DNA from: Paenirhodobacter ferrireducens
Lineage (GTDB): Bacteria; Pseudomonadota; Alphaproteobacteria; Rhodobacterales; Rhodobacteraceae
Length of the DNA: 64,000 nt
NCBI RefSeq assembly: GCF_004022265.1
Contig: NZ_SAVB01000019.1
Location: 1 to 64,000 of the forward strand
Direction: 5' to 3'
The notes below the pieces were generated by a model. That model had not been told where the DNA came from. It was given only the letters and a program-made list of their open reading frames with translations, and did not search any database. The first letter of the stretch is position 1, and every line of letters starts with the position of its first letter. Made by a program: the position numbers and the translations under genes. Below, in pieces: positions 9,789 to 16,268 of this stretch.

Positions 9789-10451
9789 ATGGCAGAAATT
9801 CTGACATCTGCCCAAATGCGCGCCGTCGAACGGGCGGCAATCGAGGCCGGACGGGTCAGCGGCCTTGCACTGATGGAGCGGGCGGGCGCAGGGGTGGTGG
9901 CGGCGATCCTCGAGACCTGGCCGGCACTTGCGGCCGCGGCCGCGCCGCCCTGCGCCGTGGTCCTGTGCGGGCCGGGCAACAACGGCGGTGACGGTTTTGT
10001 CGTGGCGCGGCGGCTGGCCGCCCGCGGCTGGCGCGTCGCGACCTATCTCCTGGGCACACCCGAGCGGCTGCCGCCCGATGCCCGGACGAATGCCGAGGCC
10101 TGGAGCGCCGCCCCCACAGCGCATGCCCTGCCCGCAGCGGCGCTTGCAGCCGGTGACTGGACGGAGTGCCGTGCCGGGGTGGTGATCGACGCTCTCTATG
10201 GCCTCGGCTTTCGCCCGCCGCTGCCTGCCGCCGCGGCCCAGATGCTGGCGACCGCCGGGCAGATCGTCGCCGCGCATCCCGAGGGGTGGAAACGCGTCGC
10301 GATCGACATCCCCTCCGGTCTTGCTGCCGACGCCCCTCCGCAGGTCGTCCCGGCCTGCGATCTTGTGGTCACCTTCCACCTCGAGAAACCCGTGCACCCT
10401 TCCCTGCGCGCCGCAGGCCTTGCCGTCACGACCGTGGACATCGGACTGTGA
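9789..10451 (+). CDS. nnrE: NAD(P)H-hydrate epimerase (YjeF N-terminal domain)
   Basis: It interconverts the R and S forms of damaged NAD(P)H hydrate so the dehydratase can repair it. The 220-residue product is a lone YjeF_N domain with the signature GPGNNGGDG at 61-69 and DIPSGLAADA near the end. The chosen ATG follows AGGGGATT and gives MAEILTSAQM, the family N-terminus. In many bacteria this domain is fused to the dehydratase; here it stops after VDIGL, where a fused protein would continue, and the dehydratase begins 61 bases later with its own start. It diverges from glnB. Confidence 0.88.
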   Translation: MAEILTSAQMRAVERAAIEAGRVSGLALMERAGAGVVAAILETWPALAAAAAPPCAVVLCGPGNNGGDGFVVARRLAARGWRVATYLLGTPERLPPDARTNAEAWSAAPTAHALPAAALAAGDWTECRAGVVIDALYGLGFRPPLPAAAAQMLATAGQIVAAHPEGWKRVAIDIPSGLAADAPPQVVPACDLVVTFHLEKPVHPSLRAAGLAVTTVDIGL

Positions 10452-10512
10452 TTCACCCTTTCCTCACCTTCCCTGCCCGCCCCTGCGCGCGAGCCATCGC
10501 CGGAGTCCCGAC

Positions 10513-11367
10513 ATGATCCGCCACATCACCCTGACCGAAGAGATGCGCGCCGCGCTGCGCAAGCCTGTCGAGGCCCACAAATACGGCCATGGCCATGCGC
10601 TGGTGCTGGCGGGCGGCGTCGGCCACGGCGGGGCGGCGCGGCTGGCCGCGCGCGCCGCGCTGCGGGTCGGCGCGGGGCTCGTCACGCTGCTGCCGCCACA
10701 GGCCGCGGTGTCGGAGAACGCCGCCCAGCTGACCGCGGTGATGCTGGCCGCCCTGCCCGACGGCTACAGCCTGCGCGGCAAGCTGCAGGACCCGCGGCTG
10801 AACGCGCTTCTGCTGGGTCCGGGGCTTGGCCTGCCGCGCGCGCAGGAGATGGTGCCCGCCGCCCTTTGGGCGAAACGCGCGACCGTGCTCGACGCCGATG
10901 CGCTCAGCGCCTTTGCCGCCGAGCCCGGCCAGCTCTTTGCCCAGCTGCATGAGAACGTGGTGCTGACCCCGCATCTGGGCGAGTTCGCCCGGCTCTTCCC
11001 CGACCTCGCCAAGGCGCTTGCCGCCGGGGTTCTGACCCGGGTCGAGGCCACGCGCGCGGCAGCCGACCGGGCGGGCTGCACGGTGCTGCTGAAAGGCGCC
11101 GAAACGGCGATCGCGGCGCCCAGCGGCGAGGCGGCGCTGCATCTGGCCACCGGCGCGCGCGCCGCCCCCTGGCTCGCCACCGCGGGCGCGGGCGATGTGC
11201 TGGCCGGCATCCTCACCGGCCTGCTCGCGCGCGGGTTCTCCGCCTACGAGGCAGCCTGCACCGGCGCCTGGCTGCATGTCGAGGCGGCGCGCAGCTTCGG
11301 CCCCGGCCTGATCGCCGAGGATCTGCCCGACGAGCTGCCGAAGGTGTTCCGCGCGATCCTGCTTTAG
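10513..11367 (+). CDS. nnrD: ADP-dependent NAD(P)H-hydrate dehydratase
   Basis: The enzyme dehydrates S-NAD(P)HX back to NAD(P)H using ADP, a metabolite-repair step. The 284-residue product is a complete ribokinase-like YjeF_C domain, with LLLGPGLG at about 99-106, VLDADAL near 125-131, the LTPHLGEF motif near 151-158 and the catalytic TAGAGD at 223-228. The ATG has CGGAG a short distance upstream. It belongs with the preceding epimerase and reads in another frame, so the pair is either two real genes or an ancient split of a fused gene. Its last four bases overlap the end of the convergent Hint-domain gene. Confidence 0.88.
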   Translation: MIRHITLTEEMRAALRKPVEAHKYGHGHALVLAGGVGHGGAARLAARAALRVGAGLVTLLPPQAAVSENAAQLTAVMLAALPDGYSLRGKLQDPRLNALLLGPGLGLPRAQEMVPAALWAKRATVLDADALSAFAAEPGQLFAQLHENVVLTPHLGEFARLFPDLAKALAAGVLTRVEATRAAADRAGCTVLLKGAETAIAAPSGEAALHLATGARAAPWLATAGAGDVLAGILTGLLARGFSAYEAACTGAWLHVEAARSFGPGLIAEDLPDELPKVFRAILL

Positions 11368-11885
11368 ACCATAGCGACGAGCGGCGCGCAGCCGATCTCG
11401 ACGCCGTCGGCATAGATGACCTCGGCCGCGTCGAAATGCAGGGCGAACAGGCGCACCTTCTCGGCGCCCTCACGGGCGATGAACTGCCCGTCGATCAGCC
11501 GCGAGACCTCGACCAGTGCCTCCTTGCGGCCAAAGAGCGCCTCGGCCCGCCAGTCGCGGAGCAGCACCTGCGTGCCCTCGCCCAGCAACAGCGCACGTTC
11601 GGGCCGATCATGGCCGAGCGCGCCGGGGGAGATCTGCACGAGCCCGCGCCGCGCCGGCATCGCCGTCGCGGCGCGCAGCCGACACACGCCCGAGCGGGTG
11701 ATGACCCGGTCGCCCGGACCGAGATATTCGACCGGCAAAAGCCCGTCGAGCGTCGCCACCCGGGTGCCGAGCGCAATGCCGGCAAGACTGGCGCCGACGC
11801 CAGGATGAGGGGCGAAAACTATGGCGGAACGGCTGCCGGGCGCGGGCGCCCCCTGCAACTGCCGTCCCGAATGGGGCCTGTCCAT
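11364..11885 (-). CDS. Hint-domain (hedgehog/intein-like) protein
   Basis: The 173-residue product contains the start of a Hint fold, GTRVATLDGLLPVEYLGPGD at about 40-59, followed by RALLLGEGTQVLL, typical of the Hint_2-type proteins abundant in Rhodobacteraceae. The usual catalytic Cys/Ser at the start of the domain is replaced by Gly-Thr here, so self-cleavage is not assured. There is no obvious exported or calcium-binding partner domain. The function of these short stand-alone Hint proteins is unknown to me. The stop (11364-11366) overlaps that of the convergent dehydratase gene. The start has only a weak ribosome-binding site and could lie further in. Confidence 0.65.
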   Translation of the reverse strand: MDRPHSGRQLQGAPAPGSRSAIVFAPHPGVGASLAGIALGTRVATLDGLLPVEYLGPGDRVITRSGVCRLRAATAMPARRGLVQISPGALGHDRPERALLLGEGTQVLLRDWRAEALFGRKEALVEVSRLIDGQFIAREGAEKVRLFALHFDAAEVIYADGVEIGCAPLVAMV

Positions 11886-11947
11886 CGGGTCTGTCCTGCT
11901 CGTTGTGCCTTTGAAGACGCGCCGTTTTCGGCTTTGTTTCGGGACGA

Positions 11948-12622
11948 GGTGTTCAGTCCCTGCATCTGGTAGATCGGGTTTAGGATGAATCTGCCGGGCT
12001 CGGATGTCCAGATCTTGCAGATGTATTCCTAGGGTGTGAGCCCGTTGATCCGTATTGAAGATCTCGGGCGCCGTGTCGCGCCTGTGCTTCCTCGACAGCC
12101 TCAGTGCAAAAACCCGCCTCCAGCGTCATCGACCCCCGCCATGCCAGGACACGCCGTGTGAACCAGGGTCGCGGCCGTCACCGGGCGGGGCTTGTGATAA
12201 ACGCTGCCCCGGCTGATCCCCAGAACGATGCTCTGGCGCCTGACGCTCAGCTGTGCGGCAGGATCGATCATCTTTTTCCGCTCGGCAACAGACCCGCCTT
12301 GCCGAGCGCGCCGGACAAAAATCGTTCTCCAGCGTCAGCTCTCCAGTCTTCGCGTGCAGGGGCTTCACGTCGATCACGGGGGCGGCCTCTGCCTTCGGGG
12401 CTTCGCCGCCCCCCCCCCGGTCGCGCCGTCAAGCCGCGGATCGCGCCCCGCGCTTGATCTGGTTCGGGTGAGCGTCAAAATCCTGTGCCAGCTCGATCAG
12501 CCTTCGGGGGCTCACGCGGCCCCATTGGGGCCACGCTCCCCCTCACTCTCGCCCTTGATCGCGGCCATCGCCACTTTCGCCTTGAAAGCCGGGCTGTGGT
12601 TCCGGCGCGGTCGTCTTGCCAT
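11948..12622 (-). pseudogene. Decayed IS3-type transposase genes, chimeric
   Basis: On the minus strand a transposase-like reading starts at 12622 with MARRPRRNHSPAFKAKVAMA, an OrfA N-terminus of IS3 type, and soon hits a stop. After frameshifts it resumes as VIDVKPLHAKTGELTLENDF, the OrfA/OrfB boundary, then as AVEEAQARHG and, one frame over, EIFNTDQ near 12050. At that point it joins, around 12046, a C-terminus (EYICKIWTSEPGRF ... GLNT) that I associate with IS481-type transposases and that holds an internal stop. At least three frame changes and two stops make it inactive. A deletion or recombination between two elements best explains the chimera. Confidence 0.65.
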
Positions 12623-12700
12623 GCTCTTCGCCTCGCTTGCAGCATCATGCCACTGTTGCGCGGAAAATCCACTTATCCCGGCTGTTCAGATTTCTGCAGC

Positions 12701-12859
12701 CACCTCAGACTTCGGCAACAGCGCCGCTACAAACGGCGCAGCCGCATTGAGATCATGTTCGGGCGGTCGAAGGACTGGAGGCGTGTCACCACGCGATACG
12801 GCCGTTGCACACAGACCGTCTTATCCGCCATCCTCCTCGCCGCAACCGTCTTGTTCTGA
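12701..12859 (+). pseudogene. C-terminal fragment of an IS5-family transposase
   Basis: In the plus strand the residues RRYKRRSRIEIMFGRSKDW, followed by an SAILLAATVLF ending and a stop at 12857-12859, match the C-terminus of IS5-family transposases. No N-terminal part or intact frame is present upstream, where the IS3-type remnant begins on the other strand. It is therefore a fragment, inactive, and the second relic in this 1-kb cluster. Bases 12860-12923 contain nothing recognisable apart from the upstream region of the next gene. Confidence 0.65.
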
Positions 12860-12923
12860 CTATGAAATTCAATGAGTATGGTCCCTAGAGGCTAGGCGTC
12901 GCAGGGCCGCTGAGAGTTTCTCA

Positions 12924-14024
12924 ATGCTTAACGCAAAAAAATACATTTCCCTTCTCACCGCGACGGTCTCGGCAGTCAGCGGGCTTGCGCTGTTCGGAAT
13001 CGCCTGGGCGGGTGTTCGGGCCGCCATTTTTCACGTCCTGCACGGCGATCTGTCCAAGGCTCTGATCGTCGGCGCGATGGTGCTTGCGGCCTTTCTGGCC
13101 TGTCTGATATTCGTGATGTCGGGGATGTTGCGCCAGTTCGTCGAGCTCAGCGCAAGGCCCCACCTGCGCGGTCCGATCCGTTTCGGCGCCAGTCTCGTGC
13201 TGCTTACCCTTCTGCTCGGCTCTGCCGTCGCGCAGAAGAGGCCGGAAGCTCTGCTGTTCGGCTTCCTGCCGCGCGATGCGCTTTTCCCGATGACGCTGAT
13301 CTTCGCCGTCCTCTTCTGCGTCGTCTTCATCTATCCCGGTCTCGCCTACCCCAAGGGTGTGAAAGCGCCGCCCCGGGTCGTGGTGCCCAGGCCACAGATC
13401 GTCAACGGGCCCGCTTACCTGCCTCCGGTCCTGCGCGGCGCGCTCCGGATCGTGTCTTTCGCAACCCTTCTGCTCGGCCTTTTCGCAGCCTATGCGTTCC
13501 TGCTTGGCCGTGTCATTCCCGATCCAGAGATCATCGAGGCAAACCGCAAATATCTGCCTTTGAGCGCTCTTCTGGCGTCTCTGCCGCTTTGCCTCCTGAT
13601 CGCGACACAGCCGATCACAAATGGCCGGACGTTGATCGATCATCTCCGGGCGAAGGGGCCTTTGGTGCTGGTGTTCGTCGTGATCAACGGGCTTATCTGC
13701 ATCGCCCTTCCCGAGCGCGGCCTGCCGATCCTTGCCAATGCCGTGCTCGACGCGAAACCCGAGACCCGGTCTTATCGGGTGGTCTCCGCAAAGCCGCGGT
13801 CGGGCCTCAGGTTCTGCGGCGCGAAGGTGGTGATCGAGCTCGACCCCGCGACCGGGCGCCGCTTCGACCTGTGCCACATGCCGGTCGAGATCGCCAAACG
13901 GGCAATGCCCGGCGATGAGCTCTATTTTCACGGCAAATCGGCGGGCTTCGGCCTGACGCCCGAGGGGATCACGTTGCTGTCGGTCCAAGGCGGTGCCGCG
14001 CTGGGCGCGGTGCCCAAACCCTAG
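12924..14024 (+). CDS. Unknown multi-pass membrane protein with C-terminal soluble domain
   Basis: No family is recognised. The 366-residue product has about seven hydrophobic spans (roughly 9-31, 46-68, 88-106, 115-140, 172-194, 214-232 and 243-262), then a soluble tail of about 100 residues with two cysteines (RFCGAKVVIEL and RFDLCHMPVEI) and a GDELYFHGKS segment that looks beta-rich. The ATG is preceded by TGAGAG. It stands alone, downstream of transposase relics and upstream of a 330-base gap. Codon use is similar to that of the chromosome, so it is probably expressed. Its placement next to IS debris makes acquisition possible. Confidence 0.7.
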   Translation: MLNAKKYISLLTATVSAVSGLALFGIAWAGVRAAIFHVLHGDLSKALIVGAMVLAAFLACLIFVMSGMLRQFVELSARPHLRGPIRFGASLVLLTLLLGSAVAQKRPEALLFGFLPRDALFPMTLIFAVLFCVVFIYPGLAYPKGVKAPPRVVVPRPQIVNGPAYLPPVLRGALRIVSFATLLLGLFAAYAFLLGRVIPDPEIIEANRKYLPLSALLASLPLCLLIATQPITNGRTLIDHLRAKGPLVLVFVVINGLICIALPERGLPILANAVLDAKPETRSYRVVSAKPRSGLRFCGAKVVIELDPATGRRFDLCHMPVEIAKRAMPGDELYFHGKSAGFGLTPEGITLLSVQGGAALGAVPKP

Positions 14025-14357
14025 GCCTGGCCGATTCGACAATGCCGCTATGCCACGCAACGGGCGGCCTGGCTTCGAAAGGACCCACGAACGCCTGGCG
14101 GGGCGGAGCCCGCTGGCGAGAAGCGATGTCCACAAACTGCGCATCGCATCATTCCCCATGGAGGGCAGCGAACGGCGGCAGCCGCCGGTTTATGCAAGTG
14201 CAACCGCAACCTCACGGGCCGCTCCCCCCCTTGGCGCCGCGGCAAGCGCGTCCCCTCGCCTCTCCCCCCTGAAAAATCATGCATCGCGGATATCTGATCT
14301 GGGTCAAATCGCGCCGGCCCGGTTTCGCCTATGGGATGCTGAACAGAGGGCCTTGCC
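14025..14357. other. Intergenic region upstream of the nsrR-like gene
   Basis: About 330 bases without a convincing gene. The short frames here have no ribosome-binding sites and no recognisable product. The only feature I can point to is the FNR-type palindrome at 14294-14307. Confidence 0.5.
14294..14307. promoter_or_regulatory. FNR/Nnr-type binding site upstream of the nsrR-like gene
   Basis: CTGAT-N4-GTCAA resembles the FNR-family consensus TTGAT-N4-ATCAA with one mismatch in each half. Its centre is 57 bases before the start codon of the regulator, so oxygen or nitric-oxide control is plausible. Confidence 0.5.
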
Positions 14358-14861
14358 ATGAGACTGACGACGCGAACCAACCTGGCCATGCGCACGCTGA
14401 TGTGCTGTGCGGTCAATCCCGGCCGGATCGTGCGCAAGCACGAGATCGCCACCGCCTGCAACGCCTCGGAAAACCACCTCGCGCAGGTCGTCAACACCCT
14501 CGCGCAGCGCGGCTTCATCGAGACGCAGCGCGGCCGGTCGGGCGGGCTGCGGCTGGCACGGCCGATGGCCGAGATCGGCGTCGGCGAGGTGCTGCGCGCC
14601 TTCGAGGCCACCCTGCCCTTCGCCGAATGTTTCGACGCCGCCGCGAACACCTGCCCGCTGAGCGAGGCCTGCCTGTTCCGCGTGGCCCTCGGCAAGGCGC
14701 TCGAGGCCTTCTATGCCTCGCTCGACAGCTGCACGCTCGCCGATCTCGTGGTCGACAATGCCGCGCTCGAGCGGCTGCTCAGCCTGCCCTCCGAGCGCAC
14801 GATCTCGCTGTGCGGCCAGCCGCAGGACTCAGGCCCCGACGAGGCCGTGGCCGGGCTGTAA
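14358..14861 (+). CDS. nsrR: Rrf2-family Fe-S regulator, NsrR-like
   Basis: Rrf2 regulators bind DNA through an N-terminal winged helix and sense nitric oxide, iron or cysteine through an Fe-S cluster. The 167-residue product has the winged helix (about 1-80, with GRSGGLRLARP) and three cysteines at 91, 99 and 105 (ECFDAAANTCPLSEAC), the NsrR arrangement, with C91 at the same position as in E. coli NsrR. The ATG follows AGAGGG by seven bases. No nitric-oxide-detoxifying gene adjoins it, so its targets are elsewhere or include the small ORF downstream. The family is sure; NsrR rather than another Rrf2 member is likely. Confidence 0.85.
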   Translation: MRLTTRTNLAMRTLMCCAVNPGRIVRKHEIATACNASENHLAQVVNTLAQRGFIETQRGRSGGLRLARPMAEIGVGEVLRAFEATLPFAECFDAAANTCPLSEACLFRVALGKALEAFYASLDSCTLADLVVDNAALERLLSLPSERTISLCGQPQDSGPDEAVAGL

Positions 14862-14953
14862 CATCCTCGCGAGGCGGCAGCGGAACGCGCAACTTCGCTT
14901 GACCGAATGGTCGCTCCAGCCTACCTCCCGCCAACGTCTCGCCGTTTTCAAAC

Positions 14954-14970
14954 TGCCTCATGTCGAGGCA
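14954..14970. promoter_or_regulatory. Palindromic operator-like site with a third half-site downstream
   Basis: TGCCTC-N5-GAGGCA is a perfect 6+6 palindrome. The half-site recurs as GAGGCATGA at 14985-14993, exactly 20 bases after the copy at 14965-14973, about two helical turns. It lies just before the small Q/P/A-rich ORF and 93 bases after the nsrR-like gene. A regulator binding site is the natural reading; which protein binds is unknown. Confidence 0.45.
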
Positions 14971-14982
14971 TGACGGCGTTCC

Positions 14983-15129
14983 ATGAGGCATGAGATGCAG
15001 ACCACGCAACAGTCGGGCGCGGCCCAGCCCGCCCCGTCCGCGCAACCCGCCCCGCAGCAACAGGCCCAGTCGACCCCGGCCGTGCAGCAGGGCGCACCGG
15101 TGAAGATCACCGACTGGGCGGCGATCTGA
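14983..15129 (+). CDS. Small Q/P/A-rich protein of unknown function
   Basis: An open frame of 48 codons reads MRHEMQTTQQSGAAQP onward, with a low-complexity glutamine/proline/alanine middle, and ends VKITDWAAI. A second ATG at 14995 would give 44 residues and would leave the palindromic site entirely upstream. No strong ribosome-binding site is visible. Support for a real gene is the clean frame, the distinct non-repetitive C-terminus and the operator-like palindrome before it; no homologue comes to mind. It may be a regulated small protein or a leader. Confidence 0.4.
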   Translation: MRHEMQTTQQSGAAQPAPSAQPAPQQQAQSTPAVQQGAPVKITDWAAI

Positions 15130-15254
15130 CCGCCTGACCCGGGCGCGCGCAGGACCGGTGCCCGCGCCCGCCCCTCACGCCAGCCCCTGCCCGAGATGGC
15201 TTGTGCCCCGGCGCCCCTTCGGCGAGACTGCGCCATCTTGCGCAGGAGCCCGCC

Positions 15255-15611
15255 ATGCCCCGCCCCCTCACCGACATCGCCGGCATCGGCCCCGCGACCG
15301 CGGAGGGCTTCGCGCGCGCCGGCATCCCAGATGCCGAGACGCTGATCGAGATCGGTGCCGACGCCGCCTATTCGGCCTGGCTGGTGGCCGGCAACCCGCC
15401 CCATTTCATCGGATATTACGCGCTGGTGATGGCGTTGCAGGGCCGCCCTTGGAACGATTGCCGCGGCGCCGAGAAGGACGCGCTGCGGATCCGCTTCGAC
15501 GCGATCAAGGCCGCGGCCCGCGCCCCCGCAGCAGGCAGCGCCGGACAGGACAAGGGCCGCCTCCGGCTGGAAGCGGCCCTTGACGAGATTGGCGTGGGGC
15601 TGCGGCGCTGA
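15255..15611 (+). CDS. TfoX C-terminal-domain protein
   Basis: The 118-residue product is mainly a TfoX_C-type helix-hairpin-helix domain: LTDIAGIGPATAEGFARAGI at about 5-24, then DAETLIEIGADAAYSAW and FIGYYALVMALQGRPW. In TfoX/Sxy competence regulators this domain is preceded by an N-terminal domain that is missing here, so this is a stand-alone form of unknown role, possibly DNA binding. The start has AGGAG close upstream. The C-terminal 25 residues are alanine-rich. It is convergent with ndk, whose stop lies 23 bases away. Confidence 0.78.
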   Translation: MPRPLTDIAGIGPATAEGFARAGIPDAETLIEIGADAAYSAWLVAGNPPHFIGYYALVMALQGRPWNDCRGAEKDALRIRFDAIKAAARAPAAGSAGQDKGRLRLEAALDEIGVGLRR

Positions 15612-15633
15612 GGCGCCGCGAACCGGATCCGGC

Positions 15634-16056
15634 TCAGCCGACCAGTTCGAGGCCCGAGAAGAAGTAGGCGATCTCGACCGCGGCGGTTTCCGGCGCGTCC
15701 GAGCCGTGCACCGAGTTCTCGCCCATCGACAGCGCGAATTCCTTGCGGATGGTGCCGTCGGCGGCGTTCGCCGGGTTGGTGGCGCCCATCACTTCGCGGT
15801 TCTTCGCGATCGCGCCTTCGCCCTCGAGCACCTGCACGACGACCGGCTCCGACGCCATGAATTCGCACAGCTCGCCGTAGAACGGACGGTCCTTGTGCAC
15901 TTCGTAGAACTTGCCGGCCTGCTCGAGCGACAGACGGATGCGCTTCTGCGCGACGATGCGCAGGCCCGCTTCCTCGAACTTGGCATTGATCTTGCCGGTC
16001 AGGTTGCGGCGGGTCGCATCGGGTTTGATGATGCTGAGGGTGCGTTCGATGGCCAT
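15634..16056 (-). CDS. ndk: Nucleoside diphosphate kinase
   Basis: The enzyme moves the gamma-phosphate from ATP to other nucleoside diphosphates, keeping NTP and dNTP pools balanced. The 140-residue product begins [14 protein letters not shown] and has the phosphohistidine site at H117 in [13 protein letters not shown], the standard family layout and length. The start at the complement of 16054-16056 follows AAAGG. It diverges from the ABC-F gene across about 210 bases. Confidence 0.97.
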   Translation of the reverse strand: MAIERTLSIIKPDATRRNLTGKINAKFEEAGLRIVAQKRIRLSLEQAGKFYEVHKDRPFYGELCEFMASEPVVVQVLEGEGAIAKNREVMGATNPANAADGTIRKEFALSMGENSVHGSDAPETAAVEIAYFFSGLELVG

Positions 16057-16268
16057 GAAAGAAGCCTTTCTGGGAGGGGACCGGGGGCTGTCCGCCCGGT
16101 CAGGTTTTGGTCTGGCGCCTGCTAGCATGGGGAATCGGCGAAGAAAACCCCGTCTTTCGGGCAGGTATCACGGCAAAACGCGATATCTGCATGACAGCCA
16201 TACCATTTCGCGCAAGCCGCCCCCGCGCCCCCGTTGACGCGCGCGCGCCGCTCGGGCATGGCTCGGCC

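Noticed and set aside
10198-10513. Frameshift making a broken fused NnrE-NnrD gene
   Set aside because: The epimerase ends at a natural domain boundary and the dehydratase has its own ATG with ribosome-binding site, so two genes are simpler; a sequence error is not excluded.
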